In this document: positions 24,201 to 37,600 of the stretch, piece after piece
How the letters are laid out: every line of letters begins with the position of its first letter
Position numbering within the stretch: the first letter of the stretch is position 1
Assembly (NCBI RefSeq): GCF_910591885.1
Contig: NC_063277.1
Coordinates: 14,322,001-14,386,000, forward strand
Source of the DNA: Bombus terrestris
Taxonomy: Eukaryota > Arthropoda > Insecta > Hymenoptera > Apidae
Direction: 5' to 3'
Length of the DNA: 64,000 nucleotides
Position numbers and translations under genes: made by a program
Notes under the pieces: model-generated
Database searches by the model: none
What the model was told of the DNA's origin: nothing
What the model saw: only the letters and a program-made list of their open reading frames with translations

Positions 24201-27200
24201 CTACCGCCTCTTTCCCTTGTTTCTGTTAATTTCGCACAGGCATACGATTCATCTATTCGACGCAAGAGAAATAAATGTCTCGTCGCTATCGCGTACCATA
24301 GTCGGTGTACAGGCATTTATTGGCTGCCTACCATTTAAGTTGGAGTAGGTGCTCGTCACGAAGCGCTTCCTGCCCCGTGAAGAAAAAGATCGTTATTCTT
24401 GGCAGATACGTGAGAGCCCTCGAAGGATGATTCTCGAACGAGGGATGCTGTTCTTTTTAGCGCCCTCGAAACGTTCTCGTACGCGTTCCATGCAATCCAA
24501 GTGGCCGTACTTAAGCATTTGTCTCACGTATCTTGCCAGTCGCTGATAGTCATTGGACACGGAAGCCGGACGCGACGATTGTTCGCCGAACAATACCTTT
24601 ATTCGCGAACAAAGACGAAAAATGAGCGGGTTGACTCGCATGGGGTTAGGGGAAACGACTCGGTTGAAGAGCGAAGTTGCAAGATCGAGAAAAAACGAGC
24701 AAGTGTCGGAGGTGGGGGTGGGGATCAAGAGGATTTGATTTTCTTTCGACAGTCACGGCAATTCCCGAACTTGCGAATCCCTCTTTCTGCAACTGAGACT
24801 TTAGAAGTTATACAGGTCACAGATTAGAAATCCTCGCATAACAGTTATTGGTAGATTTACACGACGGTCAGTATATATGAATTTTTGTAAAATACCACTC
24901 TAATCGTAATGTAATTTATGATTCTGTTTATTAGAGATATAAAAAGCACATAGAATAAAAGGAAATGGAAGACATAAAGAAAAAATTCAACGTCTATCGT
25001 AAGATAGAGAAAAGGAGAAAGAAAGGATAAAGGGAGACGGTCGGTTAAGCCACGTTGGCAAGACGCCAACCAATTATGAATGTAAAGTTATGGTAATATT
25101 GATATCGAGCGGGGATGGAAAAAATGGTGGTAATAAAGCGGATATTCCACTTTGCCTCCGGTCTCTTTGTCATTTTCTCCCATTTCTCCGGGTTTTCTCT
25201 AGTCTAAGCATTACATTATTCGGAACGTTCCTCATGTATGATCGGAGCAGCCTACCTCTCGTCGCATCGGGTAATTGAAATCCAATATGCCTACCTCACC
25301 TGCCAGCTTGCGGCAAGTCCCGCCGTTTTATTTCATTTCCTGTTTTTCCTACTCGACAGGAAGTCAAATGCGGGAAATAAACTTCTTTTTGATCGGTTGC
25401 CTGGCCGTAGATTACGTCCTAGTAAACCGAAATTAGTCCATTCGTACGATGATCTGTTAACTTTATTGCTCGATACAGGCAATTAAATTGCATAGAGCGC
25501 GCGTACAAAGCGAATTATCGTTTCTCGATAATTGCTGATGAAAACGTATTTCGAGAAAATAGAAACATCATTTTCTTTCGGATTGTGATCGATTGGCACC
25601 GAGAATCGTAGAAAGATTAACGAGAAGTCAAATTGTTCGTCGCAGTTTTCCAGCAGACAATAAAGTTTCACGGGGAAATTGAATGAAACGGGCTAGCAGC
25701 CACTTTCGCGCACCGCAATGTGAAACAATTAATATACGCGGCCGCGTCGGAGATGACGCTCGTTCTCTGCGTACGTAACGCGCCAGGCACGAAACACCGC
25801 ATTATAATTCATTAACAATTAACGAACTACTAATGAAATGGAACGACCATGTTGCCGTCGACCACACCAACCAACAGGAGCACCCGAAATGGTCCGATCG
25901 TTATGATTTCCATCCGAGAACGGAAACATTCGACTACCGGATGCGGCCAGCCCTTCCCTCGACCAATCCGGAACTAAGAATAATTTTCGATCATCTACCG
26001 CTGTTGAAACTCGTTTGCTTTCATGTCAGTTTATTAATATCTTGTGACGTAAATAATCGGTCATTATTTCCCCGCATTCGATACATCCTATTTCGAATAT
26101 ACGATAAGAATTCTCATTTAGATTTCACGAGCTGATCAAATGAAACACGAATTGTATCCGTTGTTATTTTGGTAAATACGTAGATGGGGCAATAAACGAA
26201 AGTTGCGAGGGAGAAAGAAGTTTTTCCGAATTACGCAAGCGGTTTCGCAAAGTTTGTTAGAATGGCTAAGCGATGCGTTAGGCGAACGTAAGGCAATGGG
26301 TAGAAAAGTTATATGGTTGATTCGCAAACTGTATTTAAGTCAAACGTCAATTCTGGTAAACTTGGTCGAGTAGGTTTGCCTGTCTGTACGCTGTACATTC
26401 GAGTACATTCGGTGCTCCTTCTTCTTCCAATACGCTCGTTTACCTCGTCACGAAGCTGTTGCCATGGTAAAAATATTTTCTAACTCGGTGAAAGCTCACA
26501 TCGGAATAATATTCCCTCATTTCAACTGCGTGGCGCGACGACAAACGAGTTATCGAGTCAGTTTACTTGTCAGCATCGAAGTTACACAGAAGTTTTAAGT
26601 TGCCAAAGCCGTTCTACGACTTCTTCGCTGCTCCTGTCTAATTAGATGAAACGTTCGGAATGGCTGTACACAGAGAGCATTTAATTAAATTTAATGCAAC
26701 GCCAACGATGACGCGATATTCGGTGTAAAAGTCACTGGATTAACGTGAAACGAGAAAGTTTGGTGACCGCGGTTCTATTTCTGTTAACACCTCGAGAAAC
26801 ACGAATTTCATTTCGACTGGTTAATGTGCACAACGATCGATTTCGTGTCACTGTAACGTCCCCGATATTTCACGCGGCCTAAATTCGATCGAAACGATTA
26901 AACATTTTGGCAGCTGCCACCGCTTGTACACCGGACGGTTGTGAAGGAGTGTCTATTGAGAAGAATTTAATGGCACTGGCGCTCGACCGACTGACAGACC
27001 GTGGAATAGGTGTGAAAAATAGAAAAACGGCAGCTTGACGTATCTTCAATCAAACGGGTTTTTTATCGATCTTAACGATGCCCATGGCAAGGGGAAAAGA
27101 TTCCAGTTGTCGCGTCGTTTCTAATACCGAGGATCTTTTTAATCTTTCTTCATCTTCTTCGCCTTCTTCATCCTGATATTTACTCCATGGACTTTACTGG

Positions 27201-30200
27201 CACGTAAGATCATGTTGGCCAATCATTTATTTTAATTATTAACGAATAATACGAATGTTTTTTAAATCAAAAGATCTCAATGTTATTAAGAGCGATTAAG
27301 CGAATACAACTTTGATACACGTTCGACGATCCAACTGTCTGTAAATACGCGGACCTTTTTCGCCAGCCAAGTTCATGCTGTTACGAAAGGGGAAGTTCGT
27401 AATAGCAGACGTAGTAGGCGCCGGAGTAAATAAAAAGCTACGGAACATTAGATGCGCGCAGCGTGTAGTTTATAAAAGCAAAAAAATCCCTTCAGAAGTG
27501 CTGTTAGAAAGCTACTTTTGTCGCATTGCTCTTCCGGAAAAGTGTAGTAAAACCTAACCGTAAAATCACGATGCTCTTTCCTTTACTGGTGATTCGACGA
27601 CACTCCATAGAAGTGGCACATACGGAACGTAAATCGTTTTCGCAACGGACGCGGTAACGACGATTGAACTTACTGCCACGAGAAAGTCACTCTGACCCGC
27701 TTCGAACCGCTTCGTAAACTAAAAACGACGCCACTCGTGACTCCTGGCCCAAGGGAAATTCTTATGGAATCAATGACAAGAGGGCCGATCCTTTTCGTTC
27801 TCCGCCAACCATCGAACGCTCGTAGACGTTTGTTTTCTCATTCCCAAAAATAACCGGATCCTAGATGGCGAGGTACCGTGAGGCTTCGATAAGAAATGTG
27901 GCTCTCGAGTTACTTAAAAGAAGATGAATCCTCGTGGCATAAATTTCAATATAACCTGCGCTGAAGATCGTGAATACTCGAAATATGTGAATACCAGCCG
28001 CTGGTTTGAAGAAAACGAGTACGCTGAGATTGAAGCGCTTCTTGAATCGGGAGAAGCTTCGATGGACCGCATCCATTTAGGTTCGTAAACAAAAGTAAAA
28101 AGTTCAACCGCCAGCCATTTTTACCAAAGGTCTTCGCCTTTGTTCTACGTCTTTGTTCGACTACTATTGCTTTTTCTCGTTGTTAACTTCATTTACTCGT
28201 GTTACTACCAGCAACATCTTCGTGTTTCGGAAAGGTCGCGAGATCACTCTTCCGGAATATCCTTCTTTCTTGTAACGACACCTTTATCGACGATCAGGTC
28301 TTACTGGAACTACCACTTATATCGAAAAGGATTCGATGTTTGTTCTCGGCTCGTCGAATCGCCGGGTAGAGACGAAATTTATCGCTGTTGAAATTTATCA
28401 GCTGTTAGAAAGGAATATTTCCCTTGAACGCGTCCGTTTTATCGCATTCTTCCCACAAGCCTATTTCGCTATCGCTTTGAAATACTTCCAACGATGAACA
28501 TGTTTCTCCTTAGAATTCTTTTACGTCGAATATTGTCGAGAAGACCTTGTTTACGAGATTCTCCATTGACAAATATTGCGCTAACAACAACTCGAATATT
28601 ATAATTGTCAAGCATCGTAGAGACTTGCCATTACGGTGAAAATAGATGTAAATGACGTACTTGTCGTGTCGTGTCGTTAAAGCAAGGATGATCCTTTGAA
28701 TCTTTAACCTCTCGAACTTCAAGGCTATTCATAATGAATCATTCTCCCCTTCGTGATGCTTTTTATCGAAGGTCGAAGGGCTTACTGTCTCGAGCGAATC
28801 TTTATTGCACCATCGAGAATTTTGCGTATGTAGGCGTCTTTCACGTCCAAGTAACCGCGAATGCACAAAGTAGCAATTAAAGTTTCATCGTAAGCTTGAT
28901 CGTGAATCGGCTTGCTCTCGGAAGCGTGGGGATGCAAATTTGCTCCGTCTTTACGATGCTTTTACGTTAAAATTGATTTCGTTATTACTTAATTGCTCGA
29001 ATAAACTCTCGTTCATCTCGTTACTCACAGGCAAATCGTTTCACGAGGCCCTTGACGTAATTTTCGTTACATCTACGATCAAGAAATTAATTGCTAACTT
29101 TGATTTTCTTACTCTTACAAAAATATCGTTTCACACAGCCATAGTATTGGGAACAAAGGTAAAACGCATCTGCAATCCTTTAATTGCGAGCAAGCAAGCA
29201 ACGCATTAGTCGGTTTATGCGACTAAACGAAGCATTAGTAAATGCTATCCAGCATGTTTAATGAGTATAAATGGGCGGCAACGTTCGCACGTGAAACATA
29301 TTATGTCAATTGGTCCCGAAACCGTGCAAGGCATGAAGTAATTATAGAATAATAATTATTAATTAGTCGTCCACCAGGGATCATCTAGCTTTAATGCGCT
29401 CCATGACCATGAACAATGTTACGTCCACAGAGCACGCGCGCTCGCTCGTCGCTTCCGCTCTTTGATGAATTTTCTACGGTAAAAGCGAACGGTGAATGCA
29501 GGAAGAGACAAAATGGAGGGCGGTCGAGATGAAAAGGACGACACCAATTACACCGGGAATGGATTGAATTTTACAACACGAGCCGCGTTTGTTTTACTCT
29601 GTTCGATATAAAGGGAAGAAAACAATTGCGGGTGGGAAACAATGAACTCTTCGCAGGATAAAATGCGAGAACAACGGAAGAAATGTAAGAAACCGAGGGC
29701 GATGATATTAATTCAGGCGTAAGCGCTTTCAACGTGGCAAGCTTAGCGACAATTTCATTTAACGATTATTACCACTACTCAGCCGCATATGTTCAGATAC
29801 ACCCACGTCATGCCGTAACATGCAACATGCTATTATACTCGTTGCAACATTTTCACCGTAATTTACCGGGTTCAGAAACATGCACACCGTCAGCTGAGGG
29901 TACATACGAGTTACAACTGTTTCGAGAATTGTCTCCTCGCTGCATTGTTATTTCAATTATCTTACGTTCCAAACGAGCACATATCTAGTAATACCTCTTA
30001 ACGCGTTTTTCCTGAAATAATTTAAAAGCACGTTCCAAGTTAACTATTTAATCGGAGTTTGTAATTGATATTAGAAACTAGTAAATATTAAACATTTTCT
30101 TCAAATCCCTATCGTTTCGAGATAAATTCCATTGTCGCACAAACGGCTCTCCGAATCCCTATTGTTCCAACGAAGTGCGTGTTACGCTTCTGCCCCTTTT

Positions 30201-31615
30201 GGGAATTTAATTATACTAACATTCAATTACAACACGCACGATGCGCTCGTATGTTGACGTAAGCCATTTATTAAAATAATAGTTATCCACAATGCCTGAG
30301 TTTAGAGTCTCGTTATTAATCAGTTGATAAATCCTACAAACATATCTTCTATATGCAACACGTTTGAATTGATAGAAAACATTGTTTCTCGCAAAAGCAG
30401 TTTTTCGTAACAGTGGTGGGAGTCGTCTATCAAGGACATAAACCATTGGAATATTCGGACGTGATCGACTGAAGTGGCGATCGGTATGGAACGGATGTAC
30501 TAGGATTTCAAAGCCAGCCCGATATTTATTGTCCTTCTATTTGCTAGGGTTGACCATGAATCAGTTCGGTGCGACGTTGTTGATCGTCGAGACGCTGTTT
30601 ATTCAGACTGTCAACAGGCTAGGTAGGTACTGGTCTAATATCCGACATAGAGTCTGTGTGCCGTACGCGAACGTGAATCGGCTTACTTCCGCGTATATAT
30701 TCCGCCTATTCAGGAATTCATTACGGTCGATTCTACGCTCACGGAGATTTACCGGATACGGAACCGCCTCGGAGGGCGAGCGAATATCAGGCATTTCGAT
30801 TCAGGTTCCAGCTCGTCGAGAACGACCTGAATTCGCCTTCGACTCGCAGTCTGGACTGGCTGTGACTCCTCTCGGATAACGAGAAGCAAAATAAAGCTCC
30901 CTTTCATCGTTCCCGGCCCTCGATCAACGCTAGAAAAATCGCGATGCGCGAATTTCCCTACCGTAACGGCTCCTTTCGGTCTTATTTGTTTTCATCTCGT
31001 CTGCCGCGCGAAATAGGATCGCGACACGCGATGAAATTTCATTCACGACACAGCTCTAAACGTAGAGCTGGTTTACGCTGCGAATGGAACGTAATCATCG
31101 ACTCTGCTTGCGAATAACTGAATAACAATCCGTTCTAGAAAAACAGAATCCGCGAATAAACGAGCGAAATCCTAAACTGCAAAAACTTCCGGAAAACAAA
31201 TGGACATTATTTCTCGTCAAGGAGGCTCTTGAAGCAAATGAAAGGTCAAAGTTCCTCGTATCTCTGTCTCCAGTTCGACGAGGGAACGTTAAATCATTGG
31301 ATTCGCTCTGATTCGGTAAACGACGCGACGTCCGTAAGTAGATTACGGAATCTACGAATAATGGCGCAAAAATGCTGACAGCATTGGATCGAAGGAAAGA
31401 GACGAAAGCGCAGACCAAAGCGGCGCGTCCTCGTAATTTGCGTAATCTTCATAATGCATGAGCGAGGCACAGGTACATACGATGAAATCGATTGCTCCTC
31501 GCGAACACAAATGCGTCGTAGCTTTTGTCTGAACACCAGAAATATTGATAATTTCATGTTTGAAAGTATGTATGTAACATGTACAAAATATAAGGGAGAA
31601 AGAGAAAGTGTGTGT

Positions 31616-31623
31616 GGGGGGGG

Positions 31624-31656
<33 letters not shown>
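31616..31656. repeat. G11 run followed by (AG)14 microsatellite
   Basis: Eleven consecutive G (31616-31626), a C, then an unbroken AG dinucleotide run from 31628 to 31656. Open frames across it (Ser-Leu or Glu-Arg runs) are products of the repeat, not genes. Confidence 0.95.
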
Positions 31657-31658
<2 letters not shown>

Positions 31659-34639
31659 TGAGAATTATCATAATCAAAGCTAACCACATAATTTAAAAGT
31701 TCGTCATATTTTGGCACGATTCAAAAGGATTTGCCGAGTTTCCCCATATCATAAGGAAATATTATTTCCGCGTATAAATATCGTATGGATATTAAGTTCG
31801 CTTGCAATGGTGTAATCTCCGATATTAACACATAGCTCCAAGCGGCAATATATTTGATTCTGTTTAACGCGTCGGTCCAAACGTGTATTACGATTAAGTA
31901 GGAGAAATTTACACGACCTCGCTTCAAGGCTTGCAATATCATAGGTAAATGCAAGATAACGAACTATACAACGCTATACGAACTAGTACGATAAATTCGC
32001 CAACTTCTGACCCGTCCAGGACGTAGCGTAACAAGGATTTACCGCAAGCTTAATTTCTTAAAACGTTGCTAATGAGACCGCTTGCAAGAGCTATGCCGTT
32101 TAAATATTAAAATATCCTACCGCGAGCAAAGGAAAGATTCGCCTGACTCATTGGATCCTGAAAGCAACGCACGGCATTTTTAACGTAATTTACAGTAGCT
32201 CGTGATTTTCATCGAAGGCTGTAAGATTGTAAAGGATGTTTCAGCTTTCGATTGGAAAAATATCTTCAGTTCCACCGATTAAACCATTCGCCGAAGCAGT
32301 TCGTATTTTCGCAATTATTTTCTAAAGTACAGACGCTGTTCCAGATTTCTAGCACAAGAAGTGTCAGGACAACCTTGTCGATGGGGGATTGAAACATTGC
32401 GCCAAACGTTAGCTAACAAATACGTAAATCCTATTTGCGTAACACCTCGTAAATCTGGCGTTAATTTCTCTGTGAAAATTGGCCGGCCGCCAGAATTGCA
32501 AAAAGTTCCGCCGTTCTCGGTATAAAGTCGTTTCCCAGCGAGGGACTGTCAAACACTGGAGCGATAGAACCACCCGCGACACGTCGGTTTCTTGATTTGC
32601 GATTCTTCCTTGCGAATAACACCGTTTCTCATCCTCACGAATCTCAACTCGTTTCGAAGAAGTATCCGTACCTGGTATCCCGAGATCGCGATACACGGCG
32701 CACAAGACCCGCATTCCACGCGTTCTCTCGTCCATTTTAGCCCTGAAAATGCACATCATTACGGAGTTTTACCAGGGCAAATACCGGAATTCCTTTCGTC
32801 TTCGTATTCCGTTGGACGCTCGTTAAATTGCTTGAACGTTGCATCCTACAAAACTATTTGTATTTACCTTCAGTTATGTAATGGCTAGATGTGAAGGAGG
32901 GAGGACTTTTTCTGCATCATGAAGAAATCAAATTATGAAAGACAATACATAGACAAGATTTATTCTTATAATCCAAATTTTGGAATAATTTCGATATCGT
33001 TCATAATATAATACATTATGGCAAGCTACAAGATGCGCAGGTCTGATGTTGCAATCTTGAGACTGTTGTTTCGCCATTTATTCTAAATTTATTAAATATA
33101 TTTTCAGGAAGACATGTCCGTATCGCCTTGTAGTAATTCTGTTAGTGTCCTTTGAAACAGTGTTTTCCAAGATACCTGATCATTGCTCACGATCTAAGGA
33201 AGATTGGCGTAAACGTCGGAAAGACAGATCTAAACTGAAGAGGAGAGGGAGGAACAAGCTGGGTTCGTGAAAGAAAAATGTGCCAGCTGGAGACGGATAA
33301 AACAAGTTTACTTTAATCGTTGAACTTCGAGTAGAAAGATAAATCTTTTCCCAGCGTTGGTTTACGTCCTTGTTACATCGTTCAATAAAACCACGAACAG
33401 GGAATACACGATACAAAACGGAACACCTATTCTCCACAATGCGCTATAACACTTCGATGAGTTTTAAGAAGCTGCCGTATTTGGCTTCTGATAATCCGGT
33501 TTCCGTGTGAATCATCAAACTTTTAACTACACGAAGACCACTATAAAAAAGCTCCTCTGGATTTTCGTAAAAAGATTTTCGGAAGGAAATAAAAATTGAT
33601 AGCCGTGCGAGTAGTAAACCTAAATTTCTCGACCGGAGCTTGCTCCAGTTCTGTCCAAAGTCCCTGGATAGGCAACGGAAACATAAATTAATTTGATGTA
33701 CTTGAGATACATTCGGTATCGAGAGAATTGTTCGTTTTTAAAAATGGAATTAGAGCTATGGGAATTTTGCCGACAAGATGATTTATTTTATTTCCAGCGC
33801 GGAATAAAGTCCTTGTAATTTTAATTATCGGTCAGTTCCGAAGAAAGTGCTAAGATTTCCGAAAAGATAAAGAAAACGTTGAACAAATTAGAATGACAGG
33901 AATACCAGTTTTTCCGATACGAAGCTGTCTCCACGGTCGTCCCTTCGAAGCGTAAGACCACTAATGAAAAGCTGGACAAGTAAGAAAATCTTAGATGACT
34001 GCCGGCAACAAAGGACGCTAAAGTAGGTCTCTCCAGGGAGATACCCAATTCGTTCTTTCACTGGGGATTCATGCCCTCGCCAACTTCTGCGTACACCTAC
34101 GACCTACGTAGTCGTGGAAGGATTCGAGGACAAAGTTCCGCGGAAGTTTCATGGAAGATGGCCGAATGCTACCAGGCAGAAAGGGGCAGGAAAACCGAAA
34201 GTTATTATCTGTTAGAAGCAGCAGGCCTTTCGATCGGTCCTTTCGGTTTCTCTTCTCAGCTAACGCGTTATTTATTCTACGAGACATAGAACGAAACGTG
34301 TACGTCAGGCAGAAGTTAGATTTAATTGCCAACAGAACCGTGCAAAATTCGTATCTACTGATAAATAAATTTATAATAGGGACGGCAGTTTCAACGGGCA
34401 GTTTCAGATTTCCCATGTGACGTTTCACGTGTCGCGGTCCTAAATACGGTTACAATAATTATTATTGCAACAGCTGGAATATATTTCGGTCTACGTGTTG
34501 AGCTTCGCGGACGGCCAAAGTGGAAAATTAATTAACCGCACGCGCGGATAATGAGGTCGACGTTATTTCAGATGTTTCGTCGAGTATGATGGCACTGGGA
34601 AACGGGAAAAATTCTGACGAGCCGAGCTCGACGCTGAGG

Positions 34640-34656
34640 CGACGCCGACGCCGACG
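34640..34656. repeat. (CGACGC)n short tandem repeat in a GC-rich patch
   Basis: About three CGACGC/CGACGA units within a local GC-rich patch (34610-34680). Confidence 0.8.
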
Positions 34657-37600
34657 ATTCCTAACGGGCCGTTGACTCGCCTGTCACGAGTGTTCTACTC
34701 GTATATTTTTACGAACATACTACCACTTGATATTCCTCTAGAGCAAAGATTCTTTCGTTGCGTTTATTAGCACGCGAGGAGATTAATACGAACGCAACTA
34801 CGATAAATTGTACATTGTTTTCAGCTATTATAATCGAGGATGATTAAAGCAGAATGAACCGGCATTCAGTCAACGATAACTCACAATGTGACACTTCGCG
34901 TAATATCGTTCCCTCGACGCAACGTTATTAGTGTCATAGCAACTAACGACGTCCATCAAATGGAAGAAACAACGGTACTCGCTAAAGGAGACAGACGAAC
35001 GTCTTTCAACGTACAAAGCAGTAAATTGTTCTCGGGGTAAAAGCCGACGTCGCGAAAACCAGAACAATGAAATACCGCTCGTAGCATTGTTTCTCGGCGT
35101 TCCTAGGTCATTATCGTTCGCTCTTAACGGGCAAAATCTACCGTGAAAAATATCGAACAAACGAGAAACAATTTCCATGCAATGTCTCTGATTCATCTAA
35201 ATTACTTAACGCATCTCTCCTCGAGTTACAGTGCTTGCTTGAAATCTGCACAGTCGACACAACAATTGCGTCCACTTGCCCGCTTTCTTTTCAATTCGCC
35301 TTCCCTTACAGGCCATTTAACTCGGCTTCCACTTAATGCCGGATACATCGTTGCTCGCGTCAATATCTCACAATCCAAGAAACTGTTTTATCGTTTAATG
35401 GATTTCTGTTGCTTTTTAAGGATCGATCGCTCGTCCTCGATAAATGTACCAGGATGGAAGAGTTGAATATTTTTTTGGAGAATCGGTGTATAGATTTCCC
35501 GCGTTACCCAGAAACCAAGTACCATTATTGGATTTTCTCGCTGGGCATAATGGTTTTAACTGCTCCTGAAAACGCTACGTTAGAACGAACATTTATGTCG
35601 TGATTTATTGGCTGACAATGTTAAGATATTCTTTCGTCTTTCGCTGTGTTATAATTTCTCGAAAGAACGTGCGGAATTTAATTCGTTTCAAAGTAAACTA
35701 GGTGACCGAGAAAACAGACAGTATTGTACACGGTCTTATCTTATATTCTTCAAAGTATGCATACATATAAAAGTAAACAAACGAGCAACATAGTGCTCTA
35801 AGCGCAACGTCAAGTCTAACCTAGAAGGAAAGTATTCCCTTCGGGAATAATCTAACGGAGATAACAATGCGGCAGAAACAGTAAATTACAGTGTTTAGAT
35901 ATCATACAGAAAATATTTCCCTCTCTCTTTCTTCTGAGTTTTTTACAACTTTACTTTAACAACTATGCTTATATGGATATTCAAAGCAATCGTCCACGAG
36001 TGAATCTTGATGATACAAAAGTTAATTAAATTTTCCATGATGAAACCAACTTCAAGAATCCCGTTTGGTAAGAGATAAAACCGCTGCAATACAGATTATA
36101 CAGGATCCTGTAAAATGTTATTTCACGTTGGAAGATAGCGGTACGAAGAAAAAGATCGATGAAATATAATGTGATTATTCTCTGGTGGTAAGTTTCTCAA
36201 ACATTTTAACGTTAATTATAATATTTTCTAGGGTCAAGAACCGAAACTTTAAACTTTGTCCCTGGATTAATCAAGAAAAATTTATCGAATGAAAAATTCC
36301 CATTGCTAAAAAGTAAGTTAGTTACGCTCTAAAATCAGCATTTATAACTTTTTAGGACGCTGTTGATTCATTGTCAACGAAGGTATTTTAAACATCAGGT
36401 TCATACACGCGCAAACTTTCGTTCAAATCAGTAATCATCCGATAAATATGGCGCATCAAATACTGTTCTGATTAATATTCCGTCAACCGTATTGAGCATT
36501 CATGTATTCATAACACCGCTATAGGTATATCGCATTTCCAATTACATCGGCAGATTTTCTCTTGCTTCATTTCGATTTGCATCTCATTGACTGGAGGTTC
36601 ATTGTTAAGCTTAAAATAAAAGCAACTTGCACGTGAAACGTGTACGTAGGAAAGGAAGGATGGCTCGAATTAAGAAACATTCGTGGAGCGATATTCGAAG
36701 TATTCCGCGTTATTTCTTTTCAGCGTCATTTCATCCGACACAATTTCTATCAATATGTTGCAATCCAATTCCTCTCGATCCACGTTGTCTTGCGTAAATT
36801 TCGAACACAGTGAACACACCGACACATTATTTCCATTGCTTAAGTAAACTTTACACTTCAAATACGTATTTTGTCCCCGAATCGAGAATCCTCGTTGGCT
36901 TGTTGTCGTCACAAGGAATTGCTTCCTCCCGTAGAAATTTTTCTTCTTGTTAAACTAGATTCCGTACACATGTACGTCCAATGCGATTTCTTTTCCACGA
37001 CAGGAAATTCATTGCACTCGATATTCTCGGTATCTCTTCCATCGACTGCTATCACGTTTCCTCGACAACGTATGAATTTATTCCCGCTACTTTTATTGCT
37101 CGTAAAAGGTGTCCCACATACATATTACGAAATAACTTGTATACACATGTACTTATGTCTTCAGTGAGACGCTTTCACACATAACATGTACGATTGTGAT
37201 ACGCGTTGACGTATGATGCAGACAAATGGGAAACATCGTGCGTTGTTGTTATGTCCGAGCTCGCCACTGCTAACTGTCTATGTGTGTTTGCAGAAGATCA
37301 CGTTATCCGCCTTCTGATAACAGACCGCCGTTTCTTCTTTATTTAAATTTACACAACAGAAATTCAGCGGAGACGACGCGCGACGCGATTTGCTGACGTT
37401 TTGAAATAGGAACAGGCAAGAAACGATTCACACGTCAAGACCTGTGAACCGAACACACGACTCGCACTCTGTATCGTTATCTAGATCTGCTAGGTTTTTT
37501 AACGTGACGTCATAAACACGGAGAAGTAGGCGAAATGCTTGTAGAAAAGCAACGATGGCGTGTAATCCCGTAGATCTCACTGTCGCAGAGCGATGGTCGC

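Larger units (their letters stand above)
15830..31615. other. Long noncoding stretch (intergenic or giant intron)
   Basis: No exon, tRNA or mobile element recognised. 16680-16815 may be an old diverged duplication (two GAAAGCTyAA...TAAATAAAyATTTGA modules). 21635-22011 is open in three frames on both strands and is GC-richer than its flanks. 24700-24730 is G-rich. Otherwise AT-rich with scattered short frames. Confidence 0.55.

Noticed and set aside
31294..31717. Ser-Leu-rich frames of 121 and 131 codons on the minus strand
   Set aside because: They are translations of the AG/CT microsatellite and G run at 31616-31656.
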